A program made the position numbers and the translations under genes. From Dermatemys mawii (lineage: Eukaryota; Chordata; Testudines; Dermatemydidae), in NCBI GenBank assembly GCA_007922305.1, contig ML677335.1, forward strand, positions 18,448,246 to 18,512,245: a stretch of DNA of 64,000 bases, read 5' to 3'. Below the pieces are notes generated by a model, which saw only the letters and a list, made by a program, of their open reading frames with translations, was not told where the DNA came from and made no database searches. How positions within the stretch are numbered: position 1 is the stretch's first letter; each line of letters starts with the position of its first letter. Positions 17,101-27,330 of the stretch are shown in pieces.

Positions 17101-18097
17101 GTGGTTAATAATTCATTTAACCACAGCAGTATTTAAAGTAAATAATGGGCCCTTCACACCTTGAGAGAATCTGTGGGACAGAGGGAGTAGAAAATTCAAT
17201 GAGATTTTCCTTGAGTTTTCTCCTAAATTGTTTAGGTAGGACAGATGGTGGTTTGGAACAGTCTCTTTGGAACAGGCTGCTGAGCCAACCAACTCCTCCC
17301 TTCCCTCTCCTACAACCCACCCCCCCCACACTCCCCGAAGGATCACTGGAAAGCCAGGGCTGTCTTTGCAGAAGCTCGGTGCCTGCCCTCAGGGTCAGTG
17401 TGGAAACGTGTTCGTCCATTGTGTCCCTTGCTATATGTGAGGTTCAGGCAAAAGAAAAATGGTGCCATGGAGGTGGGTGAGTCTCTTCCTCACTAAAGAA
17501 CTAGATCTATGCATGAAGGTTTTTGGAGCACAATTGGGGTCTACTGTCTTCGGGCAGACCAATTGAAGAAATATAGTAATTTTAACACTTCAGTAAAAAT
17601 AAACTTGTGCATCCATTTATGATAATACTGTGCCTTAACATCTATTTAAATTCAGGCCTTAGACTTGCCATTACTTAAAATGGCAAGAGGGATATGTGTT
17701 AAATCCTGAGGATCACCTCTGTTTGATAGTTAATCCAGTCTGATCAGATTTATATACATTCCAGTGAATGTAAAGCGCACCCATTCAATACTGTTAAAAA
17801 ACAAGCCAAACATAAGCTAATTAATTTGATATTAAAAAGTACTTCTGTGTAACCACATTTAATTATAAATAAAACAATTTCTACATTAAACATCAGAACA
17901 GCTCACATTTATAAACAATAGAAGAATGCAATATACATAGTGCTTTATGTACCTGTTGGGTACTGAGTAGTGAAGTATTTCATCTGCTCACAGGGTTGAA
18001 TTGTGATATATAAAGCTTATTCATTGGACTGGCATGCAAATATAAATGGTCAGTTTTTCATAAAATCTCTTTCTTGTATTACAATGAAGATTTTTTT
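14141..18097. other. PRKG1: Intron, AT-rich, nothing firmly recognised
   Basis: Long AT-rich stretch without identifiable genes. Bases 15113-15139 repeat a 27-nt segment of the LTR at 13290-14140 with one change, so a small LTR fragment may lie here. Short frames near 15463, 17117 and 17145 carry no recognisable protein features. Confidence 0.5.
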
Positions 18098-18604
18098 CTA
18101 AAACTGAAGGTGGAAGGCAATTTGGGTGAAAGTGATCATGAAATGGAAGATTTTCATGATTCTAAGGAAAGGAAGGAGTGGGAGCAGCAGAATGAGGACA
18201 ACAGACTTCAAAAAGTCAGAAGCATTGAACAAATTGAGAACTGGTAGGTAATGTGCCATGGGAAGAAAATCTAAAGGATAAAGGCATTCAGGAGAGCTGG
18301 CAGTTTCTGAAGAGGAAATTTTTAAAGGCACAACTGAAAATTATTCTGATGCGAAGGAGAGATTAGCCTCCAACTATTTTCCAATGTGGCTCCGTCAGAA
18401 ACTTTTTGATTTTCTGGACATTAAAGAGCAAGCCTACAAAGTGGAAATATGGCTTAATTCCTAAGGAGGAATACAGGAAAATAGCACAAGAATGTAGGAG
18501 CAAAATCAGAAGGGCAAAGGACAATGTGAATTAGCAAGGGACAACACGAGGTTAGAATAGAAGGCAGTAAGAAGCTCTTAAAATAATTAGGCACAAGAGA
18601 GAAG

Positions 18605-18664
18605 GAAAGTGTAGGCCTCGATTTAGCAGGAAAGGAGCACTGCTAAATAGAGGCCTACACTTTC
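18605..18664. repeat. Near-perfect hairpin: 25-bp arms, 10-base loop
   Basis: The left arm (18605-18629, GAAAGTGTAGGCCTC onward) and right arm (18640-18664, ending GAGGCCTACACTTTC) are reverse complements at 24 of 25 positions and are separated by ten bases. It lies in the linker part of a CR1, where no such palindrome is expected. The shape suits either a template-switch event or a small RNA hairpin. Transcription as part of the PRKG1 intron is an inference. Confidence 0.85.
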
Positions 18665-18829
18665 TTGAATAACTTCAAGAAAGCTGCAGTATTGAATGCC
18701 TGTTTTGCTTCAGTCTTCACTAAAAAGGTTTAATGGTGGCCAGATATTCAACACAAGTAATATTAACAACAAAGGGGAAAGGAACACAAGCCAAAATAGG
18801 GAAAGAACAGGTTAAAGAACATTTAAATA

Positions 18830-18969
18830 CAGTGGAACCTCACAATAACTCCTCCTGTGATAGCATGAATCCGCTTATAACGCGGGGCACTTTAATGTTG
18901 CGCGACCCCGCATTTACCGCGGTGGATATTTTTGGACCCCGCCTGTCGTGGTATTGCGGGGTTCCACTG
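18830..18969. mobile_element. 140-bp Tc1/mariner-type MITE inside CR1
   Basis: It begins CAGTGGAACCTCACAATA and ends with the inverse, ATTGCGGGGTTCCACTG. The TA dinucleotides at 18828-18829 and 18970-18971 are the expected target duplication. Removing the element restores a CR1 sequence that matches the copy at about 33920-33950. Several CpG sites remain in the interior (cgcggggc, gttgcgcgacc, taccgcggtgg), which hints at a relatively recent insertion. Confidence 0.85.
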
Positions 18970-19862
18970 TATTAGATATATTCAAGTTGGCAAGGCCTGA
19001 TGAAATTCATAAGGAACTAGCTTAAGCAATCTCAGAACCATTAGCAGTTATTTCTGAGAACTCAGAGTACAGATGAAGTCCCAGAAGCCAAAAAATATAA
19101 ATATAAATAAGCCATATATATATAAATAAGCCAAATATAAAACCTTTCTTTATGAAAAGGGGAAAAAAGAGGACCCAGGGAATTGTAGATCAGCCAGCCT
19201 AACGTAGATAGTTGGAATAGTGAAACCAATAATTTAAAAAATTAATTTATTAGCATATAAAGAATAATAGGATTATAAACCAGAATGAATTTGTCCAGAA
19301 CAAATCATGCAAAATTAACCCAACTTCCTCCTTTGATCCAATTATTGGTCTTGTGTATAGTGGGTAAACAATCGATGTGATACTAAAAATCAAGGTAAGG
19401 CCTTTGATACAATCCCATATGACTTTCTCAAAGCAAACCAGAGAAATAGGGTCTAGAAGAAATTAATATAAGATGAATGCACAACTGGTTGTCAAAGTAG
19501 TTATCAGTGCTTTGCTATCAAACTGGGAAGGCATATCTAACGGGGTCCCAGAGGGGTCTGATACTACTCAATATTTACATTAATGACTGATAATGGAATG
19601 GAAAATATGGTTATAAAATTTGTGGTTGACACAAACCATTTTGGATAACAAGATTAGAATTCAAAAGAAACTTCACAAATTGGAGAATTGATCTGAATTC
19701 AACAAGATGAAATTCAGTAAAGATAAGGGCAAAGTACTTAACTTAAAAGGAAAAATCAAGTGTGCAACTGCAAAATGGGAAATAACTGGATAGATGGTAG
19801 TACTGCTGAAAAGGATCTGGAGCTTCTAGGGAAACACAAATTGACTATGGGTCAACAATGTG

Positions 19863-20545
19863 ATCATAGAATTCTAGACTCATAGGACTGAAAGGGACCT
19901 TAAGAGGTCATCTAGTCCAGTCTCCTGGACTAAGTATTATCTAGACCACAGGTGGGCAAACTACAGCCTGCAGGCTGCATCTGGCCCGCGGGACCGTCCT
20001 GTCTGGCCTCCCAGCTCGGGAGGTTGCCTTCCCCACTCCCCTAGACCCATGCACTTGTGTGTGCAGAGCTCTGGGTGGTGGGGCTGCATGCTCCCGCGGG
20101 GCAGAGTGTCTGGCTCCACGTGGAGCCAAACATGCTAGGAGCCTCATGGTGCGGGGGGTCAGGGCTGGGGGGTTGGATGACAGTCAGGTGAAAGTGAGAA
20201 AGGGGGTTGGGTGGGAGAGGTCCTGGGGGGGTACTTAGAGTGCGGGGGTCTTTGGAGGGGTTGGCCAGGGAACAAGGAGCAGGGGGGGTTGGATGGGTCA
20301 GATGTTCTGAGGGGGAACAGTAGGGGTTGGAAAGTGGGAGGGGGCCAGACAGTGGGCAGACCCAGGCTGTTTGGGAGGCACAGCCTTCACTACCTGGCCC
20401 TCCATGCAATTTTGAACCCCGATGTGGCTCTTGGGTGGGCAAAATTTTTGGCCCCTGATCTAGACCATCCCTGACAGATGTTTGTCTAATATGCTCTGAA
20501 TCTCCAGTAATGGAGAATCCACAACCTCCCTGATACGATTGAGAA
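19863..20545 (-). mobile_element. CR1 3' end inserted antisense into another CR1
   Basis: The left edge reads gatcatagaattctagactc followed by the widely conserved gaaagggaccttaagaggtc and atctagtccag, the reverse complement of a CR1 tail. The right part (taatggagaatccacaacct and onward) continues this CR1 inward. On either side the + strand CR1 reads through, with caacaatgtgat before and ttaatgtctttctgggg after. It is itself interrupted by a hAT at 19949-20457. Confidence 0.8.
19949..20457. mobile_element. 509-bp hAT element nested in the antisense CR1
   Basis: It starts CAGGTGGGCAAACTACAG and ends AATTTTTGGCCCCTG. The flanks are identical over ten bases, ATCTAGACCA (19939-19948 and 20458-20467). 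This contains the TCTAGA core seen at other hAT sites in the window. The interior is GC-rich (ggcccgcgggaccgtcctg). No transposase is visible, so it is non-autonomous. It is the youngest layer of a three-deep nest. Confidence 0.8.
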
Positions 20546-21112
20546 AAAGGTTAATGTCTTTCTGGGGATTATTAAAAGGAGTGTTATATGCAATACATGG
20601 GAGATAACTGTCCCATTCAACTTGGCACCGGTGAGGCCTCCGCTGCAGGCATGATCCATTTCTGGGTGTAGGGTGACCAGGCAGCAAGGAGAGACCTGGA
20701 CAAATTGGAGTGAGTCCAGAGGAAAGCAACTACAATGATAAAAAGATTTAAAAAACCTAACCTATGTTGAAAGGCTTTAAAAAATTTGGGCATGAGTTTT
20801 GTTTTGAGAAAAGAAGACTGGGGGAACCTGCTAAGTCTTCAAATATATTAAGGGCTGTTATAAAGAGAACAGTGTTCTCATGTTTGCTCAAAGTAGGATA
20901 AGAAATGAGCTTAATCTGCAGCAGGGGAGATTTAGGTTAGATATGGGAAAATCTTTCTATTAGGTAGTTAATCTCTCGACTAGTCTCTATACTTTCCAAG
21001 GGAAGTTGTGGAATCCCAGTCATTAGAGGTATTAAAAACAGGCTGGACAAGTACCTATCAGTGAAGGTCTTTGAGTTCCTTTCCAGCCCTACATTTCTGT
21101 GATTCTATGACC

Positions 21113-22551
21113 TGAAAATTCTGGGAAAGTATAAATATTTTACAAATGACATGTGATTTCTTCTAGGGCTCACTCAGATTCACATTTATTTGATTATTCT
21201 TAACATTTTGCCAACCATGTCTCAGAGTTCTTGGAAATATGTTACTTGTTTCTTTCTTCTGAGAGGTAACACTTAGATATGATATGAAGAAAGCAAGGCA
21301 GGACTAAATTCAATCAAATCAAAAGCTTGGATTGGTAAGGATGAATATTTTGAATGTATCAAGTAGAATATATCTTCTTGTTAGAAGTATTCATGCATTT
21401 GGTTTCCAGGAAGCCAAGTATGCATTTCCCCCAGTATTCTACCTTTCTAGCAAAGAACATGCATATCTACGGCTTCCCCCTAAAGGAGTTCTGATGCTCA
21501 CAAGTGTTAGTATCCACCGTTAACAGCTATGGGAAACAAAGTAAATGATTTCCCCCCCCCTTTTATACAAGGGCATGACTGATGTTCTGTGCCATTTTAG
21601 TTTTGTTTTTCTGTAGTTATGCAAAATACTCTTTTGGTCTTGAATGGTTTCTTTTACAAAATGAATTGTTCTCATTCATTTCATTTTAGTGGGAGATGAA
21701 AAAGGGGAAAACAATACGTTTTTCTCCTTTTGTTTACTGTCACCGCCCACCCCACAACTGCATGATTCCTATTTAATTTAAAACTCCCACAACTGAAAAT
21801 TATAGTATTACAATAAAAATTCCTTTTATTTTAAATAAATGTGCTTGGATTCTTGACCTTTAATTCTTCCCATTAAAGTATAGGGATGTACCATTTAGTC
21901 TGTGTATGTCAACGGAAAGAATACAATGTTCGAATCCAAAGCCATTATTTAAGCAATGTTAATTGTAAATCTTTTCCTTTTATATTTTTTATATTTCTGT
22001 GTAGTTTTTTGGTGGGTTTTGATTTTTTAAAGATGATTAAAAATAAGTGGGTCTTTTTTCCCCATTTTTTGCTGCCTTAAAATGCATAAAGAAGACTTTA
22101 AATGTTTGTTTTTTGTTCATTCTTCTTCTGCTTGTTCTCTACAATGAAAGCTCAGGTCCTGTGTATTTTGGAAGACGCTCTTATGACTGGAGAGTTAGTG
22201 AAAGGATGAGAGAATGAAAACTGAGAAGGCAAGGGATTTTTAGTCATGTTGTTTAAAACTCCGTGGACTCTAGGATTTGGCAGTGGCTGAGCCCAAATCA
22301 GTAGGAATGGGCAGTGAGTTGGAACTTTAAGCCCTCTCTGTGTTTCTCTGATTCTGGGACAGTGGTGTACTGGTTCAGTTCCTCATAAGTAAGAAGTAGC
22401 ACATTTGGTTCTCAGTTTTATACTTATCTCTGAAGGCTTAACACCATTTTTTAAAATCAGAGTTTAACAGTATATGTGGACATACCCCATTCTTGGATCT
22501 TGGTGATTGCTAGTTGGTCTGGATTTAGTTTCAGTGATAACTTATGCCTTC
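21113..22551. other. PRKG1: Intron, nothing recognised
   Basis: AT-rich sequence with homopolymer runs (C10 near 21552 and several T runs). No repeat family or exon could be identified. Confidence 0.5.
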
Positions 22552-23330
22552 TGTCAGGGTTCCCTCCACACTCTGAACTCTGGGGTTCAGCTGTAGGGAC
22601 CCACATGAAAGACCCCCTATGCTTATTTCTACCAGCTTAGGTTAAAACTTCCCCAAGGCACCAAATCATTTTTGTCCTTGGACGGTATGCTGCTGCCACC
22701 ACCAAGTGATTTAGACAAAGATTCAGGGAAAGGACCCCCAAATATCCAGCTCCCAAACCCCTACACCCCCTTTCCTGTGGAGGCTTGAGAAGAATATCCT
22801 CACCAATTTGTACAGGTGAGCACAGACCAAATCCTTGGGTTTTTAGGACCCTGAAAAATCAAGTTTTTAAAAGAAGTTTATTAAAAAACAAGGTAAGAGA
22901 GTCACCTCTGTAAACTCAGGATGGAAGGTGAATTTACGGGAAATTAAAAAGATTTAAGCACAGACAATTACCCTCTAGGCTTAGTTTCAAAGTTACAAAA
23001 ACCAGGAATACGCCTCCCTCTAGCAAAGGGAAAATTCATAAGCTTAAAAAAAAAAAGATAATCTAACACGCCTTGACTTGCTTATTTACACTTTTTGCAA
23101 TATTAGAGACTTGTTTCAGGATGGTTTGAGGAGAAGGAGGTTCCTGCCTGGCCCCTCTCAGTCCTGAGAGAGCACAAAACAAAGAGCCCAAAGCAAAACC
23201 TTCCCCACCCCGCCAAGATTTGAAAGCATCTTTTTCCTTAATGGTCCTTTTGGTCAGGTACCAACCAGGTTATTTGAGCTTCTTAACCCCTTAGATCTAA
23301 AGGAGGGATTTAGGCTACCCTTAGGTGTCA
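22552..23330 (-). mobile_element. Solo LTR, probably gypsy/ERV family
   Basis: On the minus strand it would begin TGACACCTAAGGG and end GGGAACCCTGACA, giving TG...CA ends. An AATAAA signal on the minus strand lies at 22877-22882. The region near 23260-23320 (ggtaccaaccaggttatttg, then cttcttaacccctta) is a stretch I recognise as common in turtle genomes. No matching partner LTR or internal region is adjacent, so it is called solo. A target duplication could not be read. Confidence 0.6.
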
Positions 23331-23604
23331 TAACCATACAGCTTCACTACTTGGTGCTGCACTGAACAGAAGCTAAAAATGGGGAAGGGCACAGTGGCAA
23401 GAACTTAGTGCTTGTACATACTCCCTCAAACCTTTCATTTTGCTGCTGTTTTTTATTTGTAACACACTCAGAGGTGATGTAGGTGTGCCACAGAATACAG
23501 TTAACAGGTCCCTTCCCCAAGGAATTTAGGGGTAAATCCATCTTCCATTCAAATCAACACTCCTTCCACATTCAGGTCAATGATCAAATCTTCACACTCT
23601 AGAA

Positions 23605-23898
23605 CAGAGGAAGGCAACCTATGGCACGCGTGCCAAACGCGGCACATGAGCTGATTTTTCAGTGGCACTCACACTGCCCAGGGCTCTGCATTTTAATTTA
23701 ATTTTAAATGAAGCTTCTTAAACATTTGAAAAACCTTATTTACTTTTCATCCAACAACAGTTTTTATATATATATATTATAGACTGATAGAGAGAAACCT
23801 ACTAAAAATGTTAAAATGTATTACTGGCATGCAAACCTTAAATTAGAGTGAATAAATGAAGACTTGGTGCACCACTTCTGAAAAGTTGCGGACCTCTG
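23605..23898 (+). mobile_element. 294-bp hAT MITE with perfect 8-bp target duplication (sister of 48747)
   Basis: The ends are CAGAGGAAGGCAACC and, inverted, CAGAGGTCCGCAAC. Both flanks are exactly CTCTAGAA (23597-23604 and 23899-23906). It is homologous along its whole length to 48747-49078, sharing gagctgatttt, cagtggcactcacactg, a ttaaaatgtattactggc block and aataaatgaagacttgg. It has no coding frame. Confidence 0.9.
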
Positions 23899-24721
23899 CT
23901 CTAGAATTTAGGTGTGGCATAAATGGAGAGTGAGAATAAACAAGAGGTGATACAGTGGGTTGGACAGGGATGTGAATGCAGTCATACATAGACTCATTTC
24001 TATACATTGCTTTTATTTTGGTTTTTGTTTGGTATATTCAATTCTTGTATGCTTCACAGCCTGAGTAAGCCTTTGTGAGGCATTTGAACAATGGTCCCAG
24101 GAAACAAATGTTTCATAAATATCAGAATGGGTTATCTATATTTGCACTGCATTTTCCCAATAAATAATGAAAAATACAAAATATCAGTACAGTTGTTTAA
24201 AATTCAGCTGTAGATAATTATTAGGTTTCTACTTAATTCTGTACCATGAAAAATCTGAAAGTTATGTACCAGATGAACTTATTAATGATTATACCTTTTG
24301 GAGTATTTTCCATATTATGATTTCTAAGTCTTCTGGTGTAAAATATTTGAAACGAAACCTGTGGAAATTGTGATTTAGAAACTAAAGACATATTAAGAAG
24401 TTTGTAATCCTGTTGCTAAAGATTCTTATTAAGGAAAATATCTTTGTCTCTGGTTTAGGAGAGCAATTTCATGAAATAACATTTGGAATATATTCTAATA
24501 TTAAAAATAAGGCAGCAGTAGATGTGCTAGATGGTGCAGGTTTTGAAAAGGCAATATGTAAGCCTGTTATAGCTGTACAGCCAGATCCTTCCAATCCTGA
24601 TCCGTAAGGGACTTCTTTTATCACTGCCTAAACAAAATAAACTCTCTTTATCTCGGAGAAGTGGGAAGAAATAGGGAAACCAGGTTTAAAAATAATGAAA
24701 AGTGTTGTCAGTAGGTACCGT

Positions 24722-25460
24722 TGTGATGCACTGCTCTTGTTCGATGATGATATCAGTCGGCTGCATGCGTGTTCCCTCTCTGTGCTGTTCCAGCTCTGCG
24801 CAGATAGCTGACACAGCAGACCCCAAGAGAACCCCCAAAGACCACAGACTCTAGTAAGGTACGAAGGCCCCCCGGGCCAGGTTTATTGTCAAATGAAACA
24901 TATAGTCTCTAGCTTCGCTGGATTAGGGATCAACAGGTCTGCTCGTCTCTGTGTGCTCCGCAGACAATGGACACAGCTCAGTTAATGGCAGGACACGTCA
25001 CTACCCCCTAGGCTGGACAGCGATGTGTCCCGCGACTCCTACTTTTATACAGTGCAAGACCGATCACTCATCTCTCCTGTCACATTGAGGTACAGTCCCT
25101 TGCCTAATTAGGGTGCTGTCTCCCCTTTTGATCATGCTGGTTCATGCACAGATCTATCCATCATGCTGTCCTTTTTACCCTGTCTATGAGATGCACCTGG
25201 TTGTTCCTTGTTATCTCTGTGCAGTGTCTTCGTATCGGGATGTTCAGATGCCATCTTGGCACAACTTACTTATATAATTAGCATGCACTTTCTAACAGCC
25301 CTTTTCTTGCCAAGTTCTGCAGTTAGGGCCTGCCTCTGGCTTACAGCCCAGCTTTTTGCTTGGCAATACCTGGAAGTACTTTGGTTCAGGCTTCGGGCCT
25401 CAGGCCTCATGCTAGACCTCTGATACAAGAGTTTACATTTCAGGGCCTCATCTTACTACA
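24722..25460 (-). mobile_element. Solo ERV LTR
   Basis: Read on the minus strand it has an LTR-like layout: a TATA box GTATAAAA at 25042-25049, then AATAAA at 24882-24887 about 160 bases downstream, in a GC-rich block unlike its AT-rich surroundings. The minus-strand start tgtagtaagatgaggccctg and onward is a common turtle LTR sequence. Neither gag nor pol is attached and no partner LTR is nearby. Edges are approximate, and no clear target duplication was found. The polyadenylation signal is antisense to PRKG1. Confidence 0.65.
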
Positions 25461-26835
25461 AAAAGCTTTGTAGTAACTTCACGTTTCTCTGGTCTTTAAT
25501 TAAAAAGAACACATTGAGAGCCTTAAGAAGAAGAATCTTTCAGATTAACCACATTTTATGCTATCTCTTGAAACACAACTACTATATTGATTTTTATAGA
25601 ATATATAGAATTTTATATATATAATATATATTTCTATCATTATTCTCTGGGGACTGTGAAGATTTCCAGTAACATAAAAAAGAAGTTTACTTAGGATTAG
25701 GTAAAATAACTTAGAAACTTCTCCCCAAAATTCAATACAAACTTTATATGAGTAGATTCTTTCTTTCTGGGCATTTAAGTTCTCTATTTTTTCAGTTTGT
25801 TTGTGGATGTTGTTTTAATTGAAGGGTCATGCTCATGGTGTTTGAGCCAAAATATTACTTTAATTTTCTGTTTGGTCTTTATTTGAAAGGTCTTTTGTAA
25901 CCATCTGAAAAGATGACACACAAAAGACATACTATAAGAATGATAAATTTGGTGCATATTCTCTATAATGGGAAATAAAGAGAAATCAGTGGCAAAGCTC
26001 TATTGATTTTAATAGCACAAAACCACATACGTTTGATGGAATGACAAGTAACAGCTGTTTTGTTAACAAATTTCAAATAGGTCATTAATAAGTTTCATAC
26101 AGAATGAATACATTGCTAGATTTCAGAGGGTAAAATTTTCCAGTTCTGTAAGCAAAGAGGTTGTTTTTTGTTTGTAGTTTAATTTTACTGCTGTGTGACA
26201 CACTGTCTAGGGGCTTTTGATGCTAATAATGCATATATTCTCTCTAATGGTAAAAGGACTATCTGGCTTTTGTGCCTGCACATGGGCATCAGATGGATTT
26301 AAGACTTCCTCTTTTGCCCATTTGTGATTGTCTGCAGACTTGAGCCTGCATGCACAGGGGAAGAGTAAGCCAGTGCTATGAGATCACTATTTCCTCTCTG
26401 TGAGCAAGTGGCTGGGTATTGGGTGAAGTGTCCAATATCCTACAATGCACTAGACAAAACAGCTGATCTGCCAGTAGGGAGCTCTAGTAATTTTCCACTG
26501 GTGGAAGCCTGTAGAAGATTACTACCCCACTGGAGCAAGGGTGGGAAGAGGGAAGGAATTGTCCTCCTTCCCCATGCTGCTGCTGAAGTGTAGCATCTCT
26601 GTGCTGCTTCTTATGCACGACACATTGTCTATGTATAATCTATCCCACCATAGTTTTCTTTTAGGTCCTGTTTTTGACATGATTTCTCAGCCCTTAAAGT
26701 AATTATCTTAGACTAATTGTTTAATTCAGATAGGCAGGAAACTATAAAGACGGTTAATTTTAACATACCTCAGATTAAACAAAATTCTTATTTGGCGATC
26801 AGAATTTGATGTGTTTTGTGTTTGTTTCTTGTAGC
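25461..26835. other. PRKG1: Intron, nothing recognised
   Basis: AT-rich sequence with an (AT)n-like tract at about 25600-25635. There is no identifiable repeat family or coding exon. Confidence 0.5.
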
Positions 26836-27310
26836 TGTGGTAACCCTACTTTGCCTGTCCCGGGTCGCATGCAATCACCAACACACAGTGATACATAACC
26901 CAATTCATACATGGAATGATCCTGCGACATGGGGCTAGCACTTTGGTCACTGACGTTGCTGCAGCACAGAGGAAGCTTAATGTGGAAGCAATTAACCAGT
27001 TTCTGTTGGAGTGGAAGGCATTACTTACACCTGGCTGGTAGTTGCTGGGCTAATGAGGTAATTGGCTCATTAACTGGGAGAATATGTAACTGGGAGGAAC
27101 AGGAAGCAGGGAGCTCAAAGGCTGAGCTGTGGGATGTGAGCAGGCTATGCATAAGTGTTCTGTGGTATACCAGATGTGTTCTATTTTGCTTGGGACTGAA
27201 GAATAAATATACACCTGATGAAACGGACACAACCTGGGTGTGACTGAAACACCACAAAAACAGGTCAGGCAGAGCTGGTCACTGGGTAGCTGATGAGGCA
27301 TTCTGTAACA
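26836..27310 (+). mobile_element. ERV 5' LTR
   Basis: The right edge is precise because ...gtaaca is followed after two bases by a primer-binding site. AATAAA at 27202-27207 lies about 100 bases before the end, as expected for an LTR. The left edge is put at TGTGGTAACC, the first suitable TG, which gives 475 bp, but this is tentative. It has the same orientation as PRKG1, so its promoter and poly(A) signal would act in the sense direction if functional. Confidence 0.65.
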
Positions 27311-27312
27311 TG

Positions 27313-27330
27313 TGGAGGCTTGTCTGGGAT
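27313..27330 (+). promoter_or_regulatory. Retroviral primer-binding site, tRNA-Pro-like
   Basis: TGGAGGCTTGTCTGGGAT lies two bases after the LTR end CA. It differs from the tRNA-Pro primer-binding sequence known from gammaretroviruses at three positions, all transitions. This marks the start of the internal region and supports the LTR call. Confidence 0.75.

Larger units (their letters stand above)
18098..21112 (+). mobile_element. CR1 LINE, truncated ORF2 plus 3' end, carrying nested insertions
   Basis: CR1 elements retrotranspose through an ORF2 endonuclease/reverse transcriptase. This copy begins in ORF2 (cattcaggagagctggcag) and runs through the reverse-transcriptase region: aggcctgatgaaattcat, then aatgaatttgtccagaacaa, then aaatttgtggttgacac, where the FADD catalytic box has decayed to FVVD. 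It ends with the CR1 tail tgtgattctatga. The homologous parts of the copy at 33766-35403 allow the insertions to be delimited: a mariner-type MITE, a 25-bp hairpin and an antisense CR1 containing a hAT. Multiple stops make it inactive. Confidence 0.85.

Noticed and set aside
24413..24607. 64-codon frame ending PDPSNPDP
   Set aside because: Considered as an intronic exon because of its mixed residue content, but no good splice sites or family match could be found.
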